Shown one piece after another: positions 25,756 to 33,997 of a stretch of DNA of 64,000 nucleotides. Below the pieces are notes generated by a model that saw only the letters and a program-made list of their open reading frames with translations, had not been told where the DNA came from and searched no databases. Each line of letters starts with the position of its first letter. Position 1 is the first letter of the stretch. Made by a program: the position numbers and the translations under genes. Source of the stretch: Exiguobacterium sp. Leaf196 (lineage in GTDB: Bacteria > Bacillota > Bacilli > Exiguobacteriales > Exiguobacteriaceae); contig NZ_LMPV01000001.1 in the NCBI RefSeq assembly GCF_001423965.1, forward strand, positions 881,908 through 945,907, given 5' to 3'.

Positions 25756-25781
25756 AGACTCCAACTAGGGAGTCTTTTTTT
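25756..25781 (+). terminator. Terminator of the membrane peptide gene
   Basis: AGACTCC pairs with GGAGTCT around a six-base loop and runs into seven T. Confidence 0.9.
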
Positions 25782-25905
25782 ATCGGATTCCGTTGACACT
25801 TTATTCGCGCGATTTCCCTATTGTTCGAAAACATAACGCCACACATTTTTATGGTATAAAGAAACTAGGTGAAAGACCTAATATCAGGAAATCATGGAGG
25901 GACAG

Positions 25906-26424
25906 ATGAGCCAAAGAACCGTCATGACTTTACTTGCACTCAGTCTACTGCTTACCGTATGTATGTTGAAAAAATCGACGTTGACGCCAAAAGCTAGTAC
26001 CATCGATCTCACCATCGCTGTCGTCGGAACGGCTCCGGTTCTTACACAATCTCCGGACTTCCATTCAATTGATTTGCAGGAAATCAAAGGAGATTTACGT
26101 CAATATGACGCCGTCATGATCATGCCGGAGTACTTACATAAGGTAGCAGGACGTGACTATGCCGCCGTCTACCGGAAAGCACATATTCCATTTTTCTTCA
26201 TCGGCTCTCAAAAATCCATCGAACCGTTTCTTGATCCGAGTCTCTCCTATGAGGGAAGCATCTCGGTGCCGAATCCGACGTTTGCAGCTGGTATGCTCTA
26301 TGACGATACGCAAGAGACGACCTGGTTGTTCGGAGAGGGGATCGAACGACCGAATCGTTCGGAGCAACTGAGGATCTATCAATCGATTTTTCAAACGATT
26401 GAACAGAGCCACCTGGCAAATTAA
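25906..26424 (+). CDS. Membrane-anchored NAD(P)H reductase-like hypothetical protein
   Basis: 172 residues from ATG 25906, which follows GGAGG; an ATG 12 bases earlier lacks as good a site. A hydrophobic N terminus (MTLLALSLLLTVC) acts as signal anchor; LTVC is a poor lipobox because of Val before Cys. The rest has a flavodoxin-like rhythm: IDLTIAVVGTAPV, YDAVMIMPEYLHKVAGRDYAAV, IPFFFIGSQKSIEPF. It could be a degenerate flavodoxin-fold protein outside the membrane, but no cofactor motif is convincing. Function unknown. Confidence 0.7.
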   Translation: MSQRTVMTLLALSLLLTVCMLKKSTLTPKASTIDLTIAVVGTAPVLTQSPDFHSIDLQEIKGDLRQYDAVMIMPEYLHKVAGRDYAAVYRKAHIPFFFIGSQKSIEPFLDPSLSYEGSISVPNPTFAAGMLYDDTQETTWLFGEGIERPNRSEQLRIYQSIFQTIEQSHLAN

Positions 26425-26439
26425 CGCTTGAAGGAAACT

Positions 26440-26483
26440 AGACCGAAAGTGTACTCATTTCTTTTCGCTTCGGTCTGTTTTTC
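26440..26483 (+). terminator. Terminator
   Basis: AGACCGAA (26440-26447) pairs with TTCGGTCT (26469-26476), followed by GTTTTTC. Confidence 0.7.
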
Positions 26484-26625
26484 GTCCATCGAAATGTTTT
26501 GTTGGCGCTAAGACGATTTCCCGGATATTGACATGTTGTGGTGGCGCGATGGTGGATCAAACCATCTCTGCGACTGGTGACTTGCGACGACACTACGCAA
26601 TCAATTGATGCGCACTTAATGCGAC
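26484..26625. other. Gap without a recognised gene
   Basis: About 140 bp between two terminators. I find a TTGACA at 26528 region and a small inverted repeat GATGGT/ACCATC near 26550, but no open frame with a ribosome binding site. It could be a decayed small gene or an unassigned RNA. Confidence 0.3.
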
Positions 26626-26658
26626 AAAAAGCCCTTGCTCCACGAGCAAAGGCTTTTT
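26626..26658. terminator. Bidirectional terminator
   Basis: AAAAAGCCCTTGCTC pairs with GAGCAAAGGCTTTTT with one mismatch around CAC. It ends the minus-strand MoxR operon. Confidence 0.88.
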
Positions 26659-26659
26659 G

Positions 26660-27634
26660 TTAACGTTCGATTTGTTCGCGTACTTGACGCCGGAACGTTT
26701 GGATATCATAGGCGGGTTCGCTTGTACTGAATTCAATCCCGTCGATTAAACGCGCATTGGATGACGCATCCGGGAACTCAATCCGCATCAACCACTCAAG
26801 CGTCGTCTCCTCATGACGTCTTGGGAAGGCTTGTTCAAGTTGCGAAGCAATCTTCAGCAACGGGTGATGACTATAACGTTTTGGAGCATGCGTTCGTACC
26901 TGTTTGGAACGTTTGACAGTCTGTTCCATTTCAATCGGAATGACTTTTCGCTTCCGGATGACGTACAGCGTGATTGCAACGAACAGTACAGTCACGATTG
27001 CCGTCACGATCCAAATCCAATGTGACGTTCCCGCTTGGACCGTTGCTTGTTTGACGTCTTCCACGCTTTTGATGTTTTCAAGTCCCATCGCGCGGTTCGT
27101 CATGTTGTCCGCTTTTCGTCCGAGTGGCTCCGTCCAAAGGAAGAGGGAGCCAAATGCTTCAAACAGCGGTCGGATCGAATTCGTCACAGACCCTACGAGT
27201 GCTTCCTTCGTCAATCGAAAAAGACCGGCTAAAAGGAGCCCTAACGTCAGCATCAGACCAACTGTTGAGAAGATACGTCGCCATTCTGTCATATAGGTGA
27301 CGACGAATGGATACGCGACGACAAGGAAGAGGAGCAAAAAGGCACCCAGCGGTGGAGTCACACCTGGGAATAGAATCATCACGCCACCGACGATCAGTCC
27401 ACTTGCGGCGTAACGCCAAGCTGACTCGACCGTATCAAGAAATGCGGTCCAGGCGACGAAGATAAGAGCTAAAATACAAGCAACCGGAGATAGAATGAAC
27501 AGTAATCCCGCTGCGAGTAGCTGTAGTCCAATCCGAAGCGAGCGGTGCGGCACGAAGGCAAGTGCCGGGAAAACGAGTGCTAGATAGAACGGAACGGGTA
27601 ACAGACTCGCTAGGAAAATCCACCAGAGAATCAT
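26660..27634 (-). CDS. DUF4129-type membrane protein
   Basis: 324 residues. Five or six membrane segments lie in the first 150 residues, one more at about 205-228 (WIWIVTAIVTVLFVAITLYVI), then a cytoplasmic C-terminal helical domain (HHPLLKIASQLEQAF, ETTLEWLMRIEFP, DIQTFRRQVREQIE) matching DUF4129, which often ends transglutaminase-like membrane proteins. The transglutaminase domain itself is absent. It overlaps the DUF58 gene by 4 bp and closes a moxR-DUF58-DUF4129 operon. Confidence 0.75.
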   Translation of the reverse strand: MILWWIFLASLLPVPFYLALVFPALAFVPHRSLRIGLQLLAAGLLFILSPVACILALIFVAWTAFLDTVESAWRYAASGLIVGGVMILFPGVTPPLGAFLLLFLVVAYPFVVTYMTEWRRIFSTVGLMLTLGLLLAGLFRLTKEALVGSVTNSIRPLFEAFGSLFLWTEPLGRKADNMTNRAMGLENIKSVEDVKQATVQAGTSHWIWIVTAIVTVLFVAITLYVIRKRKVIPIEMEQTVKRSKQVRTHAPKRYSHHPLLKIASQLEQAFPRRHEETTLEWLMRIEFPDASSNARLIDGIEFSTSEPAYDIQTFRRQVREQIER

Positions 27635-28677
27635 GCGCTCACCCCTTTCTGCCGATGACCGAGATGGATCTCTGCCGTCGTTGACGGAACGCTCCGTTGT
27701 AAGCGTTTCGTGAAATAGCGGCGCTCGAGTGGTAAGTCATATTCCGAGATCCGGGCAAGACATTCCATCGTCCGCAGGAACTGATGTTTCCCCGTACCGG
27801 ACGGGACATGATACCACTGACCCGTTCGATTGACCATCGAGATCCAAAGACTGTAGGAAGCGCCTTGTTTTTCGAGTTCGCGGATGATTGTTGCGGCACG
27901 CGATAAGAGTTTCTCGAAGTCAGAGCGGAGGGCGAGCCCGTCTGCTGACAGACCATCGACGATCACGGCATAATCATGATTACGTTTCCGATCATATTGA
28001 TACGAGTACAGTTCGTTTGTCTTTGCATAGGCAGACCAATAAATCGATTTCGCGTCTCCGGAATAGGGAACGACTGAATGAAAACTCGAACGATCCGAAA
28101 ACGGACTCGAACGATCAATCGTCTCACCCGGGATCATTCGCTCGTTCCACTCGACGGACGCTGGCGCGAAGTCCGGGAAGACATGCCCAAGTTCCTGGAT
28201 GTCGAGCGTGATATAGATCGTCATCAGATGAAACGGATCCGAGATCATGATGTCAAACGATTGAATCCGAATCGTTCCTCGCTGTGCGGCAATGACATCG
28301 ATTGAAAACGGGACGATCGTCTGTTTACCGACATACATGTGTTGACGCCAAAACTGACTACTCGCGTCAGGAAGCTTGATTTGATCCCCGAGTAGACCGG
28401 AAATCGTAATCCGTCCAAGCGGTAACTTCGTCGGATTCGTCAGCTCGAACGGAATCTGGATCGCTTCTTCCCGGAAAGCACGGACTGTCTCAAGGAGGCG
28501 GACGTGGATCCGCTTCGCGACGTATTCAAGATAATAGGGCATCACCCAGCCGTATATCGTATAGGCAAATAATAAAGCCGCCATCCAAACAGGACCATAG
28601 AGTCCGACGATGATCCCACTTGCGCCCGTCATGGTGAGAATGATGAGGTTAAAGGCTTTTGGTGTGATCAATTGCAT
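27631..28677 (-). CDS. DUF58-family protein of the MoxR operon
   Basis: 348 residues. Two N-terminal membrane helices (about 8-50), a beta-rich middle, then the DUF58 signature DRSSFHSVVPYSGDAKSIYWSAYAKTNELYSYQYDR at about 194-230, in which the family normally has a Y.pGD..r.I.W motif. A von Willebrand-like part follows (YAVIVDGLSADG). DUF58 proteins accompany MoxR ATPases in many bacteria and are thought to bind metal and partner proteins. Start follows GAGGTGTAATC. Confidence 0.88.
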   Translation of the reverse strand: MQLITPKAFNLIILTMTGASGIIVGLYGPVWMAALLFAYTIYGWVMPYYLEYVAKRIHVRLLETVRAFREEAIQIPFELTNPTKLPLGRITISGLLGDQIKLPDASSQFWRQHMYVGKQTIVPFSIDVIAAQRGTIRIQSFDIMISDPFHLMTIYITLDIQELGHVFPDFAPASVEWNERMIPGETIDRSSPFSDRSSFHSVVPYSGDAKSIYWSAYAKTNELYSYQYDRKRNHDYAVIVDGLSADGLALRSDFEKLLSRAATIIRELEKQGASYSLWISMVNRTGQWYHVPSGTGKHQFLRTMECLARISEYDLPLERRYFTKRLQRSVPSTTAEIHLGHRQKGVSA

Positions 28678-28679
28678 GA

Positions 28680-29588
28680 TTACACCTCAGTCGGGACGGT
28701 GAGTGAATCGAGAACCTGCTGGACGAGACGTTCGTTCGACAACTTCAGCGTCGCTTCAAGTGTTAGGACGAGTCGGTGAGCGAGAAGCGGCGTTGCTAAG
28801 TGTTTGACGTCTTCTGGTGTGACGTACGTCCGCTCTTGCATCCAAGCACGCGCTTTTGCTGCCTTTAAAAGGGCGAGTGTCGCTCGTGGACTTGGTCCAA
28901 TCTCAACGTCACGATGGGCGCGGAGTGCATCACAGACATCAAGTAAGTAATTTTCGACGCTGTCCTCAATCGTGACAGCAACCACTTCCTCTTTCCAGTC
29001 GTTGAGTTGTTCAAGTGGAATGTGTAGATCGGCTGCGGTCAGATGCGCTCCACGTAACAATGCTTTTTCCGCTTGACGCGTCAGGGGAGCGAACGACAAC
29101 TTGAACAAGAAGCGGTCGAGTTGCGCATGGGGGAGCGGGAATGTGCCGTGTCCGTCGAACGGGTTTTGTGTCGCGATGACAAGAAAGTGTTGGGGTAGCG
29201 TATACGACATATCACCAATTGTCACTTGTGCCTCTGCCATGGCTTCAAGGAGAGCGGACTGGGTCCGTGGAGTCGTTCGGTTGATCTCATCAACGAGGAC
29301 AATGTTCGCAAACAGCGGACCAAACCTTTGTTCGAACGACCCAGTGAGTGGGTTAAACAGCTCCATTCCGAGTAAATCCGTCGGTAACGTATCTGCTGTA
29401 CATTGAACACGTGAGAATTTTGCATCGAGTGTCTGCGCGAGCGCTTTTGCTAGTGTTGTCTTACCAGTCCCGGGACGGTCTTCGAGTAAAATATGCCCCT
29501 CGGCAAGTAAACCGATCAATAAATGATCAATCACATCGTCCTGACCAAGGATGGATTGCTTAAGTGATGTCCGTAACGTTTGAAACAT
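28680..29588 (-). CDS. MoxR-family AAA+ ATPase
   Basis: 302 residues from ATG 29588, behind AAAGGGGGAATCG; an open extension upstream lacks a ribosome binding site. Walker A is EDRPGTGKTTLAKAL, Walker B is VLVDEINR, and sensor 1 lies in FLVIATQNPFDGHGTF; a C-terminal lid domain follows (PSPRATLALLKAAKARAW). MoxR ATPases act as chaperones that activate partner proteins, here most likely the DUF58 and DUF4129 membrane proteins encoded directly downstream. Confidence 0.93.
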   Translation of the reverse strand: MFQTLRTSLKQSILGQDDVIDHLLIGLLAEGHILLEDRPGTGKTTLAKALAQTLDAKFSRVQCTADTLPTDLLGMELFNPLTGSFEQRFGPLFANIVLVDEINRTTPRTQSALLEAMAEAQVTIGDMSYTLPQHFLVIATQNPFDGHGTFPLPHAQLDRFLFKLSFAPLTRQAEKALLRGAHLTAADLHIPLEQLNDWKEEVVAVTIEDSVENYLLDVCDALRAHRDVEIGPSPRATLALLKAAKARAWMQERTYVTPEDVKHLATPLLAHRLVLTLEATLKLSNERLVQQVLDSLTVPTEV

Positions 29589-29812
29589 AAACGATTCCCC
29601 CTTTAAGATGCTTTGTATTTCTAAAGTGTACGAAAATTCAGAAAAAACCGCTAGTGATTTTCCTAAAACGATTGGTCTAGAAATACGTCTACCTTTTATA
29701 CTACCATTTTCATCCAAAAGTTTCGTGAAATATCAAAAACATTGAAACAGGATTAGGAAGTCATTTATCGAATAATGTATTTAGGGTTGCTAAGATAAGG
29801 AGGAATGGACTC

Positions 29813-30040
29813 ATGAAACAATACACTACGGAATCCGATACAACTCCAGTCGTTCAACATGACGTCGTCCATAGTCCGCTCGATGATTACCAACGCGTCG
29901 TTTCCGGAGGTCCCCCGAATCGTCGTGCCTTTGCCGCGATCCGTCGACTCCCAATCGGATTACGTTTGCTTACGTATACGCTTGGTTTCTTATTCACAGC
30001 AAGCATCCTCACTGGACTTATCATCAGTCTACTTGATTAA
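29813..30040 (+). CDS. Small single-span membrane protein
   Basis: 75 residues. A polar, Thr/Asp-rich N terminus is followed by a basic patch (PPNRRAFAAIRRLPIG) and one C-terminal membrane helix (LLTYTLGFLFTASILTGLIISLL). AAGGAGGAATGG precedes the ATG. It would be a tail-anchored or bitopic protein. No family recognised. It is divergent from the MoxR operon. Confidence 0.68.
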   Translation: MKQYTTESDTTPVVQHDVVHSPLDDYQRVVSGGPPNRRAFAAIRRLPIGLRLLTYTLGFLFTASILTGLIISLLD

Positions 30041-30072
30041 AAAAGACTCCCTCAGCGCACCGAGGGAATCCC
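30038..30072. terminator. Bidirectional terminator
   Basis: GACTCCCTC pairs with GAGGGAATC with one mismatch; T run on the minus-strand side, for the DUF3006 operon end. Confidence 0.75.
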
Positions 30073-30073
30073 A

Positions 30074-30298
30074 TCATTCTTTAAAGAGATCATCCATCAG
30101 CTCGGTGATCTCTTTTTTACGCTTGTTCGTCTCATTGCGTAAGATTCGAATCGAGCGTCCGCTCCAATCGAGTCGGTCGCCAATCGTCGCTTGGCGCGGT
30201 AAACGACTTTTCGGTAACGTGATCGTCTCACGGTCGTCGGTCTCACAAATTGCTAGATCATCTTCAAAATCAGCTACGGTCAATCGCATCTGATACAC
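30074..30298 (-). CDS. DUF3006 protein
   Basis: 74 residues: MRLTVADFEDDLAICETDD, then TITLPKSRLPRQATIGDRLDW, the usual DUF3006 plan of a small beta-barrel. These proteins are frequently encoded next to ComEC-like metallo-beta-lactamase proteins, as is the case here, 12 bp downstream of one. Function unknown. Confidence 0.82.
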   Translation of the reverse strand: MYQMRLTVADFEDDLAICETDDRETITLPKSRLPRQATIGDRLDWSGRSIRILRNETNKRKKEITELMDDLFKE

Positions 30299-30310
30299 CT
30301 CCGCGTCTAG

Positions 30311-31174
30311 TTATTCCGGTCGTAAATCAGGCCGGTTCGATTCCTTGATACCGTCACCAGTCGAGATATACTGAATCGTTCCACTTTGATCGGTTCGGTC
30401 AATCGTAATCCGTTCTGCCTTCAGTTCTTGTAAGACGGAAGGACGTGGATGACGATAGGCATTGTCCTTTCCGGCTGAGATCAAGGCACGTTTTGGTGAT
30501 ACAGCCTGTAGGAAGGGCAGGGAGGACGATGTGTCTGCCCCGTGATGTCCAAGCTTTAAGACATCAGCACGTACATCGGTGTTTGACTCGAGTAATTGTT
30601 GTTCAGTTCGGATCGGCGCGTCGCCCATGAAGAGGAAGCGGTCTTGTCCATGTTCGACCCGGAGGACGGCACTCCAGCTGTTAAGATCCTGTGTCCCGTC
30701 TGTTAGAGGAGCAAGGAACGTAAAGCGTGCGGCTTCACTCGGTATTTTAAGACCTGCCTTAACTGACTTGATCGTCACTCCTTCGCGTTTGACGGCAAGG
30801 AGGAAATCGCGATACGTCTCCGTCGTATGCGTGACTCGCGGGGCATAGACGCTGTCGACTGGAAAGGCATCGAGGACGGTATCGAGTCCACCGATATGAT
30901 CGGCGTCCGGATGTGTCGCAATGACCGCTGTTAAGCGTTTGATACCCAATTTTTGTAGGTAGCGGACGACATCTTCGCCTTTGCCGTTATTCCCACCATC
31001 AATCAAGATCGCATCTTCCTTCGTTCGGATGAACGTACTATCTCCTTGACCGACGTCAAAACCATAGATCTCCATCTGTCCTGCCGTCGGGGCAGGGGGT
31101 GCTTCGTCCCGTGTCGTATAGAAGATGACGATTAAACAGAGTGCTAATAGAATCGTTGATCCCCATTTCAACAT
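30311..31174 (-). CDS. ComEC/Rec2-like metallo-beta-lactamase-fold protein, secreted or anchored
   Basis: 287 residues. N-terminal signal anchor (about 5-20), then a metallo-beta-lactamase domain: DVGQGDSTFI, ILIDGG, the metal motif THPDADHIGG, MGDAP and KLGHHGADTSS. It matches the C-terminal domain of ComEC in isolation. Such free proteins are predicted nucleases or phosphodiesterases outside the membrane. It overlaps the preceding histidine phosphatase gene by 7 bp and is followed by DUF3006. Confidence 0.9.
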   Translation of the reverse strand: MLKWGSTILLALCLIVIFYTTRDEAPPAPTAGQMEIYGFDVGQGDSTFIRTKEDAILIDGGNNGKGEDVVRYLQKLGIKRLTAVIATHPDADHIGGLDTVLDAFPVDSVYAPRVTHTTETYRDFLLAVKREGVTIKSVKAGLKIPSEAARFTFLAPLTDGTQDLNSWSAVLRVEHGQDRFLFMGDAPIRTEQQLLESNTDVRADVLKLGHHGADTSSSLPFLQAVSPKRALISAGKDNAYRHPRPSVLQELKAERITIDRTDQSGTIQYISTGDGIKESNRPDLRPE

Positions 31175-31719
31175 GTCGGTTCCTCTTTCTCGAACAGATA
31201 CAGCATGCCATTGCGCGGATGACCGAACCGTGGTCCGCTGTAACCGCGTCGTTTTAAGGCAGCGCGCATCAGAATCATCATGCCGCCGTGACCGACGAGT
31301 AGAACCCGTTCGTCGTCTTCGAACATTAATTGATTTAAGAGCACTTCAATCCGTTCATTCGCATCCTTGATTTCGGCTTGAATTCGTTTACTGAACGGGG
31401 CTGCGAATCGACCGAGAACCGCCCAGCCGAGGAACGGTAATCGGAGATTCGACCGAATCGTCGGAAACGGCACTTCACGCAGCAGATCCGTCACGATGAT
31501 TTCTTGATCATAAACGCTTTGCGCCGTCTGGACGGCACGCGGCATGCTACTGGCATAACAGACTGTCCAGTCAATCTGACCGAGCTCGACCGGTTGAATA
31601 TCGATCTCTGACGTATCATACCGTTCAATCCATTTTTCAATATCGCTAGCGCTAATCCAGCCTTTCGTCGGATATCCTTCCGTCACCCGGTGATGCCTGA
31701 CTAATCCAATTTGTTTCAT
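31168..31719 (-). CDS. Histidine phosphatase family protein
   Basis: 183 residues. The phosphoglycerate mutase-like signature is LVRHHRV (Arg8-His9, with His in place of the usual Gly), Arg in SSMPRAVQTA, and the second histidine in LLVGHGGMMI. The RHG-to-RHH change is tolerated in some branches. Probably a small-molecule or phosphoprotein phosphatase in the cytoplasm. The ribosome binding site is weak. It overlaps the next gene by 7 bp, so it belongs to that operon. Confidence 0.85.
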   Translation of the reverse strand: MKQIGLVRHHRVTEGYPTKGWISASDIEKWIERYDTSEIDIQPVELGQIDWTVCYASSMPRAVQTAQSVYDQEIIVTDLLREVPFPTIRSNLRLPFLGWAVLGRFAAPFSKRIQAEIKDANERIEVLLNQLMFEDDERVLLVGHGGMMILMRAALKRRGYSGPRFGHPRNGMLYLFEKEEPTC

Positions 31720-31765
31720 ATGTCGTACGACGGATTAAACCGTCTCCCTCACTTTCATTCATCGT

Positions 31766-32560
31766 TTACAAAGCGACACGGATTGCCAGTCCACATAAAA
31801 TCGCTCCTAAGATACTGAGCAAGCTCCCGATGATGTAATATTCCGCAAAGCGGCGATCTTCAAACTGTTTAAAACGAGCCAATGCCTTCAAGGCAATGAT
31901 GAAGCCAATGGCTCCAGTTGCATTCGTGACAACGAGCAGGGTGATGATTGCGCGTTCGACGAGACCGATATAACGTCCGATCCCGCTTAATTCCGTCGTA
32001 TAACTGCGCGCAGAATCTTCGACTTCGTGCGTGACGGTCCGCGAGATGCCGTCTAACTGCTCTTTGCGTGTCACTGTCCGCTCGAAATGCGCTTCAATCA
32101 ACCGCGGCGCGAATGGTGCGAGCATCAAGGCGATTCCGTGACCGAGTAACTCCGTCGTCACTAAACTAAAGCAAAGAATCCACAGGATCTGCTCCGGTCG
32201 CGAGAACGACAACGACCAATCAATCGGAACAAACACCCATGTCAAGGCGATGATGGCAACGATATGTAACGCTTGATCGATCCAGTACGCTACTGCTTGT
32301 TTGACGCGGCGTTTGAGCGGGGAAGCATCGAGTAGGGCATGAAACACGAGAATGCTGCCTCCAAGCCATCCGGCGATGTCGATGGTCAATTCCCGTTGGA
32401 TGACGAAGAACGCAAGCACAAGTAGCATCAGAGCCGCATGAACGGCAAGATGTTGGAGTAAGATGCGTTGGTGTCGATGTTTCAGTTGCGCCATTCGTTT
32501 CGTCTGTAATGGAAAATCAGCAAGTAGATGGACAAGTAAAAGACTAAGTAAGACGGTCAC
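31766..32560 (-). CDS. DUF3307 membrane protein
   Basis: 264 residues, GTG start overlapping the satD stop as GTGA. The N terminus has the DUF3307 signature LLVHLLADFPLQTKRMAQLKHR, with membrane segments at about 1-15, 34-55, 63-80, 98-118, 128-150, 205-225 and 240-262. DUF3307 genes commonly follow SatD-family genes, as here. Translational coupling suggests a complex or a regulator-effector pair. The biochemical role is unknown. Confidence 0.88.
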   Translation of the reverse strand: MTVLLSLLLVHLLADFPLQTKRMAQLKHRHQRILLQHLAVHAALMLLVLAFFVIQRELTIDIAGWLGGSILVFHALLDASPLKRRVKQAVAYWIDQALHIVAIIALTWVFVPIDWSLSFSRPEQILWILCFSLVTTELLGHGIALMLAPFAPRLIEAHFERTVTRKEQLDGISRTVTHEVEDSARSYTTELSGIGRYIGLVERAIITLLVVTNATGAIGFIIALKALARFKQFEDRRFAEYYIIGSLLSILGAILCGLAIRVAL

Positions 32561-33204
32561 CGAATCGCCTCCCAGACTTGGAATTGCTCCAGTGCCTGGG
32601 TCAAGGCAGCTTCAAGACGCTTCCGTTGCTTACGCTGCGAGCGGGAGACGAGTTTTGCGACATTTACGCGGGCATCTTGTTCCTTGAAGCCCATCTTCAG
32701 TCCGATCTCTTCATACGTATCATCCGGATATCGATCCATCAACCGGTGCAGTTCAATCTGACGGTCCGTCTTCCCGAAGTAAGCCGGATACAGCATTTCG
32801 AGATAACCGTTTAGCAAGGCAGTCGGTAAGTAGGGCGGTCCAGCAAAGGCAATCCGCGATGGAAGCGTCTTCGCTAATTCCTGTGCTTCGAAAGCATGAA
32901 TGATCGCACTACCATTGGCTTCTTCAGCCCGCGTCGTCGAAATCGTCTCATATTGACCAAATCCAATCCCGATGTAACCTGGCAATTCTTGATTCAATAA
33001 GTGCAGAATGACCGGATAACTAACCGGATAATCCGCGAATACCGCTAGTAAACTATCGCCGGATTTGATTTGAAACGGAACAATACTCAATGGAAATGCT
33101 GTATTCAAATCGTTCGCGAGTACACGAAGCGCTTGAAGTAACGCTTCTTTGCTCGGATAATCGCGGGAGCCTTTGACATCAAACGACAAAGCAACAGCTT
33201 GCAT
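32557..33204 (-). CDS. satD: SatD-family protein with C-terminal helix-turn-helix
   Basis: 215 residues. The first 130 are an alpha/beta domain (AVALSFDVKGSRDYPS, then FQIKSGDSLLAVF and YIGIGFGQYETISTTRAEEANGSAI), reminiscent of nucleotide-cyclase-like folds in SatD proteins. Residues 160-195 form a sigma-factor-like HTH (DDTYEEIGLKMGFKEQDARVNVAKLVSRS). A protein with its own HTH just below three tandem palindromes suggests autoregulation. GGAGGA precedes the ATG. The DUF3307 gene is translationally coupled. Confidence 0.86.
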   Translation of the reverse strand: MQAVALSFDVKGSRDYPSKEALLQALRVLANDLNTAFPLSIVPFQIKSGDSLLAVFADYPVSYPVILHLLNQELPGYIGIGFGQYETISTTRAEEANGSAIIHAFEAQELAKTLPSRIAFAGPPYLPTALLNGYLEMLYPAYFGKTDRQIELHRLMDRYPDDTYEEIGLKMGFKEQDARVNVAKLVSRSQRKQRKRLEAALTQALEQFQVWEAIR

Positions 33205-33224
33205 GACGATTCCTCCAATTCATT

Positions 33225-33304
33225 TGTTACCACAATAATGGAAACATTTAATTTGTTACCGTTAAAAAGGTAACATTTGCAGTGTTACTGTTATTAGAGT
33301 AACA
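33225..33304. repeat. Three 22-bp palindromes on a 29-bp period, candidate operator array of satD
   Basis: Each unit is a 7-bp inverted repeat with an 8-bp spacer. Unit 1 (33225-33246) TGTTACC/GGAAACA, with one mismatch; unit 2 (33254-33275) TGTTACC/GGTAACA, perfect; unit 3 (33283-33304) TGTTACT/AGTAACA, perfect. The unit starts are exactly 29 bp apart, with 7-bp AT-rich gaps, and the array ends 21 bp upstream of the satD start. The layout is that of a cooperative repressor operator. Confidence 0.8.
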
Positions 33305-33476
33305 AAGAATAAGTAAGAAGACCAACAGGACGATAGACCGATTTTTAAGTGGCAGGGGGGATAAATGAATCTGACTAAAATATCATTTTTTTATTTAAGT
33401 TAACATAACATATATTATCAATAGTTATAAGAATTTGTCTCATAATCAAGGTAAACTTAAGATAGTGAGACAAAGC
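33305..33476. other. AT-rich gap with a 12-codon frame and an inverted repeat
   Basis: No gene of normal size. AGGGGGGATAA precedes an ATG at 33365 that opens only 12 codons (MNLTKISFFYLS) on the plus strand. TTTGTCTCA (33434-33442) and TGAGACAAA (33466-33474) are a perfect 9-bp inverted repeat 23 bp apart, directly before the A-rich flank of the Nudix terminator. Confidence 0.4.
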
Positions 33477-33503
33477 AAAAAAACACGGGATTAACCGTGT
33501 TTT
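33477..33503 (-). terminator. Terminator of the Nudix gene
   Basis: On the minus strand AAAACACGG pairs with CCGTGTTTT, followed by more T. The TAA stop of the Nudix gene lies within the loop. Confidence 0.85.
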
Positions 33504-33961
33504 CGACAATCATACGGACGTGTCCGTTCCAATCGATGAATCAAACGATCCAAGAATATATGATGGCGGCGTTCGAGTTGCGTGATCCGTTCAAGCGGCA
33601 ACCACGCGAAATCAAAGAAATCACCGCAATCCTGACCGTCACCAGCCACACAATGCGTCCAGCGGTTCTCTTGGCATTCAATGTGCGCATGATAGAAATA
33701 CGTGTAATGCACCCGCATTCGCTCCGGATAGCGCATCTCTTCTTCGCCGATGTACTGGACGGATGCTAACGAGAGACCACTTTCCTCAAGCGTCTCACGG
33801 ACAGCCGCTTCTTTTGCGATTTCAGCATCTTCGATCGTACCTGCAGGAATCTGCCAATCACTCTCAGGAGCCGATTGTGGATGAAAAACAAGTAGTTCCC
33901 ATCCGTTAGGTTTTTCCCGAGTGATATAGATTGCTACTTTTTCGCGACGTCTGAATTTCAT
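33491..33961 (-). CDS. Nudix hydrolase
   Basis: 156 residues from ATG 33961. The Nudix box is complete: Gly-x5-Glu-x7-REUxEExGU as GTIEDAE followed by RETLEESGL. It begins MKFRRREKVAIYI and includes LLVFHPQSAPESDWQIPAG. Substrate may be a nucleoside triphosphate or capped nucleotide; not decidable. An ATG six bases upstream (33967) is also possible; both lie behind GGAGAGGTG. The C terminus (ERRHHIFLDRLIHRLERTR) is basic. Confidence 0.9.
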   Translation of the reverse strand: MKFRRREKVAIYITREKPNGWELLVFHPQSAPESDWQIPAGTIEDAEIAKEAAVRETLEESGLSLASVQYIGEEEMRYPERMRVHYTYFYHAHIECQENRWTHCVAGDGQDCGDFFDFAWLPLERITQLERRHHIFLDRLIHRLERTRPYDCRKHG

Positions 33962-33997
33962 CTTCATCACCTCTCCAAGGTCGGCAGATTGCACAAC

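Noticed and set aside
33225-33304. Short CRISPR-like array
   Set aside because: Only three units, each an internal palindrome with variable 8-bp centre and 7-bp gaps; no cas genes.
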